Below, one piece after another: positions 1 to 9,102 of a DNA stretch of 12,671 nt; position 1 is the stretch's first letter, and each line of letters starts with the position of its first letter. The stretch covers positions 1-12,671 of the forward strand of contig JAKCEJ010000044.1 in assembly GCA_021838065.1 (NCBI GenBank), given 5' to 3'. Below the pieces are notes generated by a model. The model did no database searches, was not told the origin of the DNA, and saw nothing but the letters and a program-made list of their open reading frames with translations. The DNA is from Pseudomonadota bacterium. Lineage in GTDB: Bacteria; Pseudomonadota; Gammaproteobacteria; Steroidobacterales; Steroidobacteraceae. A program made the position numbers and the translations under genes.

Positions 1-131
1 CAAATATGCCGCCGGACGCCCTGCGCGCAACGCCTCGAATCGAGCGGCGCGCAAATGGCTCAAGCCGGCGGGGTCGTTACCATCCATGGATAACTTCAAG
101 GAAGTAGGAGGGATCGGGGCTGTGATCGCCG
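1..131. other. left-edge segment without a recognisable gene
   Basis: I recognise no gene here. On the plus strand nothing matches the part of an MFS transporter that should precede the fragment starting at 132, so the break that truncated that transporter lies in or near this segment. A minus-strand frame ending in a TAA at 77-79 has a protein-like tail (…DPSYFLEVIHGW) and could be the last residues of another broken gene, but I cannot name it. Confidence 0.3.
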
Positions 132-440
132 ATGCTCGGGTCGTCCTTCGGGACGCCGCTGCCGCTCGCCGCGTCGACCCACCAGGGCTGGGCGGCGAAC
201 CTGTTCACCACGGCCTCGGATCTGTATTCGAGCGCGGCGGTCGCCTCGGTCGTCGGGCCCGGCGGGTTCGCCGGAGCGCTCTCGCGCGGGCTGGTCTCGA
301 CGGCGGCGGGCTTTCTGCTACAGGTCACCGGCAGCTGCGCGCTGCTGTTCACCATCGCCGGCGGTATGTATCTCGTGGCGCGCGCGGTGATTCAGCCGCT
401 CGCGCCGCGCCTCGCGCCGGTGCGCCTCGCTACCGCGTGA
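132..440 (+). pseudogene. C-terminal remnant of a hexuronate-type MFS transporter (ExuT-like)
   Basis: Only about the last 95 residues of an MFS anion/hexuronate symporter remain. The segment beginning HQGWAANLFTTASD, then VASVVGPGGFAGAL and STAAGFLLQVTGS, matches the last transmembrane helices of the ExuT family, where the usual form is HQGWSANLFT..SD and ..SVVG.GG.AGA. An intact member has about 420-440 residues and twelve helices, so roughly three quarters is gone. A TGA at 123-125 sits three codons before the ATG at 132, and the first six or so residues of the open frame do not look like the family, so 132 is not a genuine start. ExuT-type symporters import glucuronate or galacturonate, which fits the neighbouring genes. 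This copy cannot work unless the missing part lies elsewhere. A 6-bp stem with a 4-nt loop (432-447) overlaps its stop codon. The family call is firm, the exact substrate is inferred from context. Confidence 0.75.
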
Positions 441-503
441 GCGCGGTGCGAATATCTGCGATCAAGAGCCGCGGGGACGCGGCCGAAATCGGAGTCCTCA
501 GCC

Positions 504-1754
504 ATGGTTAAGATACAGTCTGAGCCGCAGGGCTCGTCCCGGGAACGGCAGATCGTCGCGGCCCGCGTGATCGTCACCTCGCCGGGCCGCAACTTCGTGA
601 CGCTGAGGGTCGAGACCCGCTCGGGGGTCTGGGGCCTCGGCGATGCGACGCTGAACGGCCGCGAGCTGGCGGTCGCGGCCTATCTGGAGCAGCACGTGAT
701 CCCGAATCTGATCGGCCGCGATGCCGGGCGGATCGAGGACACGTGGCAGTTTCTCTACCGCGGCGCGTACTGGCGGCGCGGCCCGGTCACCATGACGGCC
801 ATCGCCGCGGTGGACGTGGCCCTGTGGGACATCCTCGGCAAGATGGCGGGACTGCCGCTCTATCGGTTGCTCGGCGGGCGCAGCCGAGAGAGCGTGCTGG
901 TCTACGGACACGCGAGCGGCCGGGACATCGAGGAGGCGAGCGCCGAGGTGGGCCGGTTCATCGCGCAGGGGTACCGCGCCGTTCGCGCGCAATGCGGCGT
1001 GCCGGGGCTCGCCAAGCCCTATGGCGTGTCGCGGATGAAATACGCCTATGAGCCGGCCGAAAGCGAGCTGCCGCTCGAGACCGTCTGGTCGACCCCGGGC
1101 TACCTCGAGATCGTGCCGCGCCTCTTCGAGCGGTTGCGCGCCGATCACGGGCGCGAGGTCGAGCTGCTGCACGATGCGCATCACCGCCTCACGCCCATCG
1201 AGGCGGCGCGTTTGGCTCGCGATCTCGAGCCGTACCGCCTCTTCTGGCTGGAGGACGCGACGCCGGCGGAAAACCCGGACGGCTTCGAGCTCATCCGGCG
1301 CCACTCGGTCACGCCGCTCGCGGTGGGCGAGGTGTTCAATTCCATCTTTGATTGCCGCGCGCTGCTCGAGCGGCAGCTGATCGACTACATCCGCACCACG
1401 ATCGTGCACGGCGGTGGCATCAGCCACGTGCGCCGCATCGCCGACCTCGCCGCGCTGCACCGCGCGCGCACGGGCTTTCACGGCGCCACGGACCTCTCGC
1501 CGGTCACACTCGGCGCGGCGCTGCATTTCGACACCTGGGTGCCGAACTTCGGCATCCAGGAGTACATGCGTCACTCGGATGAGACCGACGCGGTCTTTCC
1601 GCACGACTACACGTTCAGCGACGGCTGTCTGCACTGCGGCGAGAGTCCCGGCCACGGCGTCGGGCTCGATGAGCAGCTCGCCGCGCGATTCCCGTACCAG
1701 TCCAGACAGCTGCCGATCGCGCGTCTGCCGGACGGGACGATGTGGGACTGGTGA
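504..1754 (+). CDS. manD: D-mannonate dehydratase, ManD type (enolase superfamily)
   Basis: Dehydrates D-mannonate to 2-keto-3-deoxy-D-gluconate in the cytoplasm, the step after UxuB. The 416-residue protein follows the ManD subgroup of the enolase superfamily along its whole length (PGRNFVTL near residues 27-34, GDATLNGREL 46-55, YRGAYWRRGPVTM 85-97, ending GTMWDW). Compared from memory with the characterised Novosphingobium enzyme, every active-site residue is present with a constant +14 shift: Arg161, Tyr173, metal ligands Asp224, Glu250 and Glu276, then His226, Arg297, His326 and Glu353. These residues separate active D-mannonate dehydratases from relatives with other substrates. The shift means about 14 extra N-terminal residues (MVKIQSEPQGSSRE). 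The ATG at 504 is kept because GGAG lies at 491-494 with a 9-nt spacer. It is unrelated to the UxuA mannonate dehydratase of E. coli. Whether it shares a promoter with the transporter remnant upstream is unknown. Confidence 0.95.
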   Translation: MVKIQSEPQGSSRERQIVAARVIVTSPGRNFVTLRVETRSGVWGLGDATLNGRELAVAAYLEQHVIPNLIGRDAGRIEDTWQFLYRGAYWRRGPVTMTAIAAVDVALWDILGKMAGLPLYRLLGGRSRESVLVYGHASGRDIEEASAEVGRFIAQGYRAVRAQCGVPGLAKPYGVSRMKYAYEPAESELPLETVWSTPGYLEIVPRLFERLRADHGREVELLHDAHHRLTPIEAARLARDLEPYRLFWLEDATPAENPDGFELIRRHSVTPLAVGEVFNSIFDCRALLERQLIDYIRTTIVHGGGISHVRRIADLAALHRARTGFHGATDLSPVTLGAALHFDTWVPNFGIQEYMRHSDETDAVFPHDYTFSDGCLHCGESPGHGVGLDEQLAARFPYQSRQLPIARLPDGTMWDW

Positions 1755-2399
1755 GGGGCGCCGCCGGGAACGGAGGCCGTGCCGGGCTGGGCCCGGGTCG
1801 CCGGCTACGCGCTCGGGCAGGCCGATGCCTTCCTCAGCAAGCTGGGCAATCCCATCGGGGTGGCCAGCGACAAGGCGTTCCAGTCGAGCGGCGCTGACTT
1901 CCTGCAGAACTAGCTCGGGAAGATCGGCATCCCGATCAACCTGATGCCGCACTACCCGAGACACGCCCGGCTCGTGCTGCTCACCCAGGAGGCCGCGACC
2001 GATCCACATCTGGTGTCGAAGATCAACGCCAGTCTCAGACGCGGCGCCGATGTCATCATCACCTCGGGCCTGCTGCATGCGCTCGAGCCGGAGCCAGTGC
2101 TGAACGCATTGCGGGGCTACCTGCTCGCGCGCTTCCCGGTGCGCATCAACGCGCGGGCGCACGTGGCGCTGTTCACGTACAGCAACGGCACGTTCATCGT
2201 CGAACCGTACTTGCCGAGGGCGGTCACGGTGCGCATCTTCGTCCGCCACGGCGCGCAGCGGCTCGTCGATCTGGTCTCCGGGCGCGCCGTGCCGCCGGCG
2301 CCGATCGTGACCCCGAGCCCGTTGCCGAGCGAGCAAGGGCAGACGAGCTTCGTCGTGCGGCTGGCACCGCATTCGTATCGGGCATTCGCGGTGCGCTGA
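1755..2399 (+). pseudogene. remnant of a large protein with glycoside-hydrolase-like C-terminal region
   Basis: Directly after the manD stop, and in the same frame, the sequence reads as protein (GWARVAGYALGQADAFLSKL…SSGADFLQN), hits an amber TAG at 1911-1913, then continues as LGKIGIPINL, LLTQEAATDP and VIITSGLLHAL to a TGA at 2397-2399. The text across the TAG reads as one protein, so this is a nonsense mutation. The end (HVALFTYSNGTFIVEPYL…RLVDLVSGR) looks like the small beta-sandwich tail of some glycoside hydrolases. From memory, related proteins carry about 100 more residues between the SGLL segment and the PEPVLNAL segment, which suggests an internal deletion as well. The N-terminal part is absent: no start codon with a ribosome binding site precedes it and it abuts manD. 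I cannot name the family. A link to xylan or uronate use is inferred only from position. Confidence 0.6.
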
Positions 2400-2414
2400 G
2401 CGCGCCGGAGTGCG

Positions 2415-3860
<1,446 letters not shown>

Positions 3861-3927
3861 TCTCTAAGGTCCTCCCTCGAGGCGGCGCACGGTGTCGGCC
3901 AGGGCGCCGCCGCATACGGTAACGCGC

Positions 3928-6174
3928 TCAGTGTGGCACGGGCGAGTTATCCGGCGGGCAGGCCGGCCCGGACCCCGGCGTGCCCTCCACAAAAGGGATG
4001 CAGAACGCTTCGTAGGCCTTCAGCGGGTCAGGTGGCGGCGCGACTCCCGCCGGCAGTGGCAGACGCGAGATCGACTGGAAGTAGGCGATGCTCGCATCGC
4101 GCCACCATTCGGCGTCCTGTTGCTGGATGGCGAGAAATGCCGCCGTCAGGCGGAAGCGCTGCGGATCGACGTAGCGGGCGAGTCCCTGCCAAGTCCTGCG
4201 CATGCGCTTGACCGCAGCGACGCCGCGCGCGTAGTGCAGAACCAGGGAGTCCCACAGCGTGCGGCCGGAGCGCATGCGGTAGGTCCATGGCAGGTGATGG
4301 AACCACAGCAGCACATCCTCGGGACAGTGTCTGAGGCTGGCGAACTCGGCGGCCACGGGCGCAGCATACTGCGCAACGGCGTCGCTGCCGCTCGCCGTGC
4401 GGTCGAAACCGATGCCCGAGGCGTCCGCGCGGCTGTAATACGTGCTCGACCAGTCCGGCGGCAGGTGGGGCCCCGGGGCGACCCAGGGGCCGGGACCGAA
4501 GTGCGTGCCGGCGGCCATCTGGCTGGCAAGTCCGAGCGGGTCCATGTAATCGACCACCACCTCGCGCGAGGCCATCATCATGCGCACCACCGGGTGCACG
4601 AATGCGGCGCTGTTCGTGAACGTCATGCGCACCCATTGCGCGGCAATGGCGCGCGCCGAGGCGTCGGGATTCCAGGCGAGCCGGCCGAACGCGTACCAGT
4701 TGGACTGGTTGAAGATCGACCCGCACCAGTTGCGGTCCGAGCCGATGTTGGCGACACCGGCGATGCCGGTCTGACGCTCCCCGTAGAGCGAGCCGTCGAT
4801 CACGCGCGCCACCGTCGAGCCGCGCCCGCGCGCCCAGGTGTCGGCGCGCAGCGCCTCCTCGAAGAGCGTGCCGAGATAGACGAGGCTCGTCTGCTGGCCG
4901 AGGTACTCCTTGGTGATCTCGAGCTCCAGCATCAGGTTCGTCTTGGGCATCGCGCCGAACAGCGGATGAAACGGCTCGCGCGGCTGGAAGTCGAGCGGGC
5001 CGTTCTTGACCTGCAGGATCACGTTGCGGTCGAATTTCCCATCGAGTGGCTTGAAGATGTCGTAGGACTGCTTGACCCGGTCCTCGGAATGCGGGTTGGT
5101 CGAGTACACGAACGCGCGCCACATGACGATGCCGTGGTAGGGCGCGAGCGCGCGGGCGAGCAGGTTCGCCCCCTGGGCCTGCGTGCGCCCGTAATTCTCA
5201 GGACCCGGCTCGCCCTCGGAGTCCGCCTTCATCAGAAAGCCGCCGAAGCCGGCCACCTCGCGGTAGATCGCGGCGACCTTGCTGCGCCACCACGCCTGCA
5301 CCGCCGGATCGAGCGGGTCGGCGCTGTTCAGCCGGCCCACCGTGATGGGCGCGCTGAAGGGCACGGACAGATAGACACGGATGCCGTAGGGCCGCAGCAC
5401 GCCGGCAAGCGCGGCAACCTTGGCGAGGTACAGCGGCGTCAGCACATACGGGCTGGCATTGACGTTGTTCAGCACCACGCCATTGATGCCGATCGAGGCG
5501 CAGGCGCGGGCAAAGTCGCTGTAGCGCGGCGAGAGATACTGCGGCAGCTCGTCCCACTTCCAGATCGAATCCCCGGCGTAGCCGCGCTCGATGCTGCCGT
5601 CGAGGTTGTCCCAGAAGTCGAGTATGCGATGGCGGATCCTCGGGCGCGAGACGATGTCGAGCGCGCCGATCGGCCGGCGTGTCTGGATGCGCCGCAGGAA
5701 GCGGAACGCGCCGTAGAGCACCCCGACGGCGCTGTTGCCGGCAATGACCGTGGTGTGGTGGCCCCGCACGGTGACGGTGCGGATCACGTAGCCTTCCCGC
5801 CCGACCCGGCGCAGGCCGAGACGCAGCGCACGGATCAGCGGCGAGTCGTGTGGGGTGCCGAACAGGATCGCCCCGTCGGCGGTGATCGAGCGCACGCTCG
5901 GCAGCCGCCGTCCGAGCATGCCCGCGAGTCCTCGCTCGAGTTCCGCGCGCGCCGCGCGCAGCGTCGGGGAGAGTGCACCGTCGGACACGAGCTCGGCGGC
6001 CGAGCGGCGATAGCGAGCGAGCCACGCACCGTGCACCGGGACGTAGCGCAGCCACAGGTGATAGCCGTCATCGGCGTGCGCCCGGGGGGCGAGGGCGAGC
6101 CCCGTCGCCAGCCCGGCCGCCGCGATGAGCGCCGCCGCTGTGCGGCGTCCGGCAAAATCCGTCAGCTGCCACAT
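3928..6174 (-). CDS. aguA: exported alpha-glucuronidase, GH67
   Basis: Cleaves the alpha-1,2-linked glucuronic or 4-O-methylglucuronic acid from the non-reducing-end xylose of xylo-oligosaccharides. From the chosen start it has 748 residues. Residues 1-34 form a signal peptide: basic RR at 10-11, a hydrophobic core (TAAALIAAAGLATGLALA) and an AHA cleavage site before Asp35, so it should act in the periplasm or on the surface. GH67 catalytic residues are present: acid Glu320 in KADSEGEPGP, and the two carboxylates Asp395 (KNGPLDFQPRE) and Glu423 (ITKEYLG), 28 residues apart as in characterised enzymes. The block MWRAFVYSTN (351-360) is also typical. The ATG at 6174 is chosen over the in-frame ATG at 6192 because it gives a clean signal peptide, has a GGGGG stretch 4 nt upstream, and leaves a sensible leader after the predicted promoter. 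It starts the probable aguA-uxaC operon and is divergent from uxuB. Confidence 0.96.
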   Translation of the reverse strand: MWQLTDFAGRRTAAALIAAAGLATGLALAPRAHADDGYHLWLRYVPVHGAWLARYRRSAAELVSDGALSPTLRAARAELERGLAGMLGRRLPSVRSITADGAILFGTPHDSPLIRALRLGLRRVGREGYVIRTVTVRGHHTTVIAGNSAVGVLYGAFRFLRRIQTRRPIGALDIVSRPRIRHRILDFWDNLDGSIERGYAGDSIWKWDELPQYLSPRYSDFARACASIGINGVVLNNVNASPYVLTPLYLAKVAALAGVLRPYGIRVYLSVPFSAPITVGRLNSADPLDPAVQAWWRSKVAAIYREVAGFGGFLMKADSEGEPGPENYGRTQAQGANLLARALAPYHGIVMWRAFVYSTNPHSEDRVKQSYDIFKPLDGKFDRNVILQVKNGPLDFQPREPFHPLFGAMPKTNLMLELEITKEYLGQQTSLVYLGTLFEEALRADTWARGRGSTVARVIDGSLYGERQTGIAGVANIGSDRNWCGSIFNQSNWYAFGRLAWNPDASARAIAAQWVRMTFTNSAAFVHPVVRMMMASREVVVDYMDPLGLASQMAAGTHFGPGPWVAPGPHLPPDWSSTYYSRADASGIGFDRTASGSDAVAQYAAPVAAEFASLRHCPEDVLLWFHHLPWTYRMRSGRTLWDSLVLHYARGVAAVKRMRRTWQGLARYVDPQRFRLTAAFLAIQQQDAEWWRDASIAYFQSISRLPLPAGVAPPPDPLKAYEAFCIPFVEGTPGSGPACPPDNSPVPH

Positions 6175-6209
6175 GATTCCCCCGCGGCGCATGGCTGATA
6201 CATTGCAAA

Positions 6210-6239
6210 ATGATAACGCTACCAGTAGTCTTGGCTCAA
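6210..6239 (-). promoter_or_regulatory. predicted promoter of aguA-uxaC
   Basis: On the minus strand a -35-like TTGAGC (complement of 6234-6239, 4 of 6 consensus bases) and a -10-like TATCAT (complement of 6210-6215, 5 of 6) are separated by 18 nt. Transcription would start near 6203, about 29 nt before the aguA ATG at 6174. The surroundings are clearly more AT-rich than the rest of the window. The putative operator at 6211-6224 overlaps the -10 box and part of the spacer, which would give simple repression. The -35 element touches the uxuB start codon. Confidence 0.5.
6211..6224. promoter_or_regulatory. putative LacI-family operator in the aguA/uxuB divergent region
   Basis: TGATAACGCTACCA is an imperfect 14-bp palindrome with a central CG at 6217-6218; 10 of 14 positions are symmetric and all deviations are transitions. 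This is the form expected of LacI-family operators, in which the hinge helices contact a central CG step. It lies between the divergent aguA (start 6174) and uxuB (start 6239), so one site could control both. It shares most positions with the site at 10208-10221. The likely partner is the LacI-family regulator at 9103-10170, which is an inference from proximity. Confidence 0.6.
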
Positions 6240-7705
6240 TGAAGCGGCTGCGGCTCAGCGAGGCGACGCTCACACAGGCGCGGGCGAGTGTGGCCCGCCC
6301 GGACTATGTGCGCGAGGCCTGTCGCGTCGGCTGGGTGCATTTCGGACCGGGCGCATTCCATCGGGCGCACCAAGCGTACTACGCGGACCGCCTGCTCGAG
6401 CGCGACCCGCGCTGGGCGATCAGCGCCGTTTCGCTGCGCAGCGCCGGGGCGCGCGAGGCGCTGTCGAGCCAGGATTACCTCTACTGCCTCGCCGAGCTCG
6501 GCGGGGTCCCGCAGGTCCGCATCATCGGCGCGCTGCGCGAGATCCTCGTCGCGCCCGCCGACCGCGACGCCGTATTGACCCGCCTCGAGGCTCCCGAGAC
6601 CCGCATCGTCACGCTCACCGTGACGGAGAAGGGTTACTGTCTTGGCCCCGACGGGCAGCTCGATCCGAGCCACCCCGACGTCGCCTACGATCTGGGCTCG
6701 GCCGCGCCCGCGCGCAGCGTCATCGGATTTCTCGCCGAGGGGCTGCGGCGGCGGCGCGAGAGTGGGCACGCTCCCTTTGCCGTGGTGAGCTGTGACAATC
6801 TGCCGGACAACGGACCGACGTTGCGCGCGGCGGTGGCGGCGTTCGCCGCACGCCACGGCCGCTCGTTCGCCCGTTGGATCGAGTCCGAGGTCGCTTTCCC
6901 GCGCACCATGGTCGACAGCATCACGCCGGCCACCGACGCCGAGCTGATCGAGCGCATCGCTGAGGCGAGCGGGCTCGAGGACGCATGGCCGGTGCAGCGC
7001 GAGCGTTTCACGCAATGGGTCATCGAGGATCTGCCCGAGGTGCGCGTGGCCGACTGGGCCTCGGTCGGCGTTACGCTCGCGGCCGAAGTGGCGGTGTATG
7101 ACCGCGCGAAATTGCGCCTCGTCAACGGCGCACACTCGACGCTCGCCTACGTCGGCCTGCTGCGGGGCCGCAGCACGGTGGCCGAGGCGATGCGCGATGC
7201 GCCGCTGGCGAGCTTCCTCGAGCGGCTGATGAGAGAGGACATCGCGCCGAGCCTGCACGGTCCCGGGACGCTCGAGCTGTCCGGCTACATCGATGCGACG
7301 CTCGAGCGCTTGCGCAATCCGAGCGTGCGCCATCAACTCGCGCAGATCGCCTGGGACGGTTCGAAGAAGCTTCCGGTGCGGCTGCTGAGCACCATGGCCG
7401 AGGCGCTCGCGGCAGGCCGACCCATCACGCGCCTCGCGCTGCCGATCGCGGCGTGGATGCGCTTTGTCGTCGCGCGCGCCCGCGCTGGAGAGGCGTTGAC
7501 CGATCCCGCGGCCGAACGGCTGCTCGCCCTCGGCCGCGCCTGTACCGACGAGCCCGACAGGGATGTTGCCCGTTTTCTCGCCCTTGAGGACATCATTGGG
7601 TCGCGCGTGGCAGCGGAACCGGCGTTCGTGCGCGCGCTGGTGAACGCCTATCGCGCGCTCGGTTCGGGCGGCGCGATTCCTGCGGAGTTCGGCGGCGGCG
7701 CATGA
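6239..7705 (+). CDS. uxuB: fructuronate reductase UxuB (mannitol dehydrogenase family)
   Basis: A 488-residue polyol-specific long-chain dehydrogenase that reduces D-fructuronate to D-mannonate with NADH, supplying ManD. Family features are the N-terminal cofactor-domain segment VHFGPGAFHRAHQ (33-45), SCDNLPDNG (184-192), FPRTMVDSITP (220-230), and the catalytic KxxxxNxxH motif as Lys291, Asn296 and His299 in KLRLVNGAHS. Mannitol 2-dehydrogenase and tagaturonate/fructuronate reductases share this fold; fructuronate is chosen because uxaC, manD and an alpha-glucuronidase surround it. The ATG at 6239 is preferred because the protein then begins MKRLRLSEAT as relatives do, although the Shine-Dalgarno signal is poor. 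An in-frame ATG at 6191 would place the operator inside the coding region. It is divergent from aguA. A broken mutarotase gene follows after 70 nt. Confidence 0.93.
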   Translation: MKRLRLSEATLTQARASVARPDYVREACRVGWVHFGPGAFHRAHQAYYADRLLERDPRWAISAVSLRSAGAREALSSQDYLYCLAELGGVPQVRIIGALREILVAPADRDAVLTRLEAPETRIVTLTVTEKGYCLGPDGQLDPSHPDVAYDLGSAAPARSVIGFLAEGLRRRRESGHAPFAVVSCDNLPDNGPTLRAAVAAFAARHGRSFARWIESEVAFPRTMVDSITPATDAELIERIAEASGLEDAWPVQRERFTQWVIEDLPEVRVADWASVGVTLAAEVAVYDRAKLRLVNGAHSTLAYVGLLRGRSTVAEAMRDAPLASFLERLMREDIAPSLHGPGTLELSGYIDATLERLRNPSVRHQLAQIAWDGSKKLPVRLLSTMAEALAAGRPITRLALPIAAWMRFVVARARAGEALTDPAAERLLALGRACTDEPDRDVARFLALEDIIGSRVAAEPAFVRALVNAYRALGSGGAIPAEFGGGA

Positions 7706-7775
7706 TCGGGGCGGCGACGTGCCCTGCGCCTCGGCGCCGCTGACCGCTCGTTGTGAAACATCGCGGGAGAGAGGC

Positions 7776-7979
7776 ATGGCCGAGGATGCGGGAGCCGGAG
7801 TGATCTCGATCGCGCACGGCGATTGCGCGCTCGATGTGCTGCCGGCACTCGGCGGCTCGCTCGCCAGCACGCGTTTTCAGGGCTTGGAACTGCTGCGGCT
7901 CGCGCCGGGGACAACATTCGGGAACGGGTCGCGGGGCGCGATCCTGCCGGCCGACCGGCGTTTCAATCGAGCGGGATGA
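7776..7979 (+). pseudogene. 5' fragment of an aldose 1-epimerase (mutarotase) gene
   Basis: A good ribosome binding site (GGGAG at 7765-7769, 6-nt spacer) precedes ATG 7776. The 67-residue product has a mutarotase-like N-terminus (DCALDVLPALGGSLASTRFQGLELLR, about residues 16-41), similar to the GalM-type pattern of a strand, LP.LGG, then strand and GL.LLR. Intact family members have about 280-350 residues, and the active-site His and Glu lie far beyond this fragment. The match fades after about residue 41-45, and the frame ends inside the 3' end of the opposite potassium channel gene, sharing 7963-7979 with it. So the gene was cut by a rearrangement between roughly 7900 and 7962. It probably once followed uxuB as an accessory sugar gene. 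The family call rests on a short segment. Confidence 0.6.
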
Positions 7980-8862
7980 TGTCGTGGAACTTCCCGTAGT
8001 CGAAGTGATCGACGCCGTCCGCGCCGGTTGAGAGGATGTCGGCAAAGGTGTGCTGCCAACGCAGCCTCTCGGCCGGGTATTCCTGGCGCGCCATCAGGGT
8101 CTGTCCGGTCGTCTCATCGATGCCGACCAGCGTCAGGATCAGCAGTGCGTTCGCGGCCTGCAGCGACTCGAGCGTCGCGCCGACAAGCGGGCTGTCGGGC
8201 GCGAGCGTGTGCAGCAGCGTCCAACCGAACAGGAATGCCGGCTGCTCGCTGCGCCGCAGGCGCAGATCGTGGATGCGCCGGATCCGGTAACCCTCGATGC
8301 TCTGCTCGTCGCGCACCAGCCGCAGACGCGCCTGCGCCTCCATGATGACATTGTGCCGTTCATTGGCCGCGCGCAGCATCAGGGTCGGCGCGCCGTCGAG
8401 CGGGCGGATGACCGCGTGACGGGCAAACAGGATCCGCGCCGTCGGGCGCGAGAAGCGCGCGAACATCATTCCGGCGATGAGCGCAAGGCTCATCATGCCG
8501 GTGAAGATCTCCACCGAGGCGATGATGTGCGCAAACACCGTCTGCGGATGCATGTCGCCGTAACCGACGGTGGCCAGCGTCTCGACGCTGAAGAAGAACC
8601 GCCCCCAGAACCCCGGCGGATTGAGGTGGGCGATATCGGCCGCCTGCAGGGAGTAGATCAGGGCGAACAGCAGGTTGAAAAGGAAGAAGAACCCGGCAAA
8701 GGCGGCAAACAGCCGCGGCCAGCTGATGGTCATGAACACGTGATACAGATCCTGCCAGCGGCGCCGGGGCAGACCGTCGCGCACGATCCGGCGGCCGGAC
8801 TGCAGGGTGTGCGTCACACGGGAGGATCGGGGCACCAAGGGACTCCGGCGCGGGCGCGACAT
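7963..8862 (-). CDS. KirBac-type inward-rectifier potassium channel
   Basis: An inner-membrane potassium channel subunit, expected to work as a tetramer. From the chosen ATG it has 299 residues. A basic N-terminal stretch contains the amphipathic slide helix (RRRWQDLYHVFMTISWPR, about 33-50), TM1 spans about 51-72, the pore helix precedes the selectivity filter TVGYGD (98-103), and TM2 spans about 110-135. ARFSRPTARILFARHAV (135-151) links to the cytoplasmic immunoglobulin-like domain, which is present to the end (DYGKFHDIIPLD). This layout is that of prokaryotic Kir channels rather than KcsA. The start is uncertain: the frame is open to 9030, the ATG at 8860-8862 has no clear Shine-Dalgarno, and a TTG 42 nt upstream is possible. 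It has no functional link to the uronate genes and sits between them and their presumed regulator. Its 3' end overlaps the mutarotase fragment. Confidence 0.93.
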   Translation of the reverse strand: MSRPRRSPLVPRSSRVTHTLQSGRRIVRDGLPRRRWQDLYHVFMTISWPRLFAAFAGFFFLFNLLFALIYSLQAADIAHLNPPGFWGRFFFSVETLATVGYGDMHPQTVFAHIIASVEIFTGMMSLALIAGMMFARFSRPTARILFARHAVIRPLDGAPTLMLRAANERHNVIMEAQARLRLVRDEQSIEGYRIRRIHDLRLRRSEQPAFLFGWTLLHTLAPDSPLVGATLESLQAANALLILTLVGIDETTGQTLMARQEYPAERLRWQHTFADILSTGADGVDHFDYGKFHDIIPLD

Positions 8863-9102
8863 CCGCGCCGCCAGAGCGTAGAGGAAGGAGCCACGGTCGT
8901 TCAAGCCGTCCCGCCGCGCCCGCCGCCCGCCGCCGGATCCGGCCCGAAGGCTGCATGATTGCGCTATCATGGCCGAGGGGCACGCGATGCCGGCCGCCCG
9001 GCACCGGGCGGTGGCGGTTGGCACGAGCACTGCGCGCCCTGGAGTTCCGCACGACCTGCGTTGATTTACAACGATAATTTGGCAGGATCATCCAGAGGCT
9101 CG
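8863..9102. other. intergenic region between the potassium channel and lacI-family gene
   Basis: These 240 bases carry no recognisable gene and should hold the divergent promoters of the channel (minus) and the regulator (plus). For the regulator, GATAAT at 9073-9078 is the best -10-like hexamer, but no good -35 sits at the right distance. TATCAT at 8965-8970 is another weak candidate. No convincing operator or terminator is visible. Confidence 0.35.

Noticed and set aside
432..447. Hairpin ACCGCG-TGAG-CGCGGT as a terminator of the transporter remnant.
   Set aside because: The stem is only 6 bp and no T-run follows, so an intrinsic terminator is not supported.
498..2372. Long open frame (624 codons) antisense to manD and the following remnant.
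   Set aside because: It is an Arg-rich, low-complexity translation typical of the shadow frame of a GC-rich gene, and it lies opposite a clear enzyme with full catalytic residues.
3917..3930. CGGTAACGCGCTCA just upstream of uxaC resembles half of the proposed operator.
   Set aside because: Only one half matches and it is not palindromic; it overlaps the aguA stop codon. Chance similarity is likely in GC-rich DNA.
3892..6198. Long plus-strand open frame (768 codons) opposite the alpha-glucuronidase.
   Set aside because: The composition is dominated by Arg, Ala, His and Gly with no domain; the minus strand encodes GH67 with signal peptide and active site. The same applies to the frame opposite uxuB (6236-7870).
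9064..9083. ACAACGATAAT before the lacI-family gene as an autoregulatory operator.
   Set aside because: About half of the positions match the two better sites and the symmetry is poor. It may simply be part of the promoter (-10-like GATAAT).
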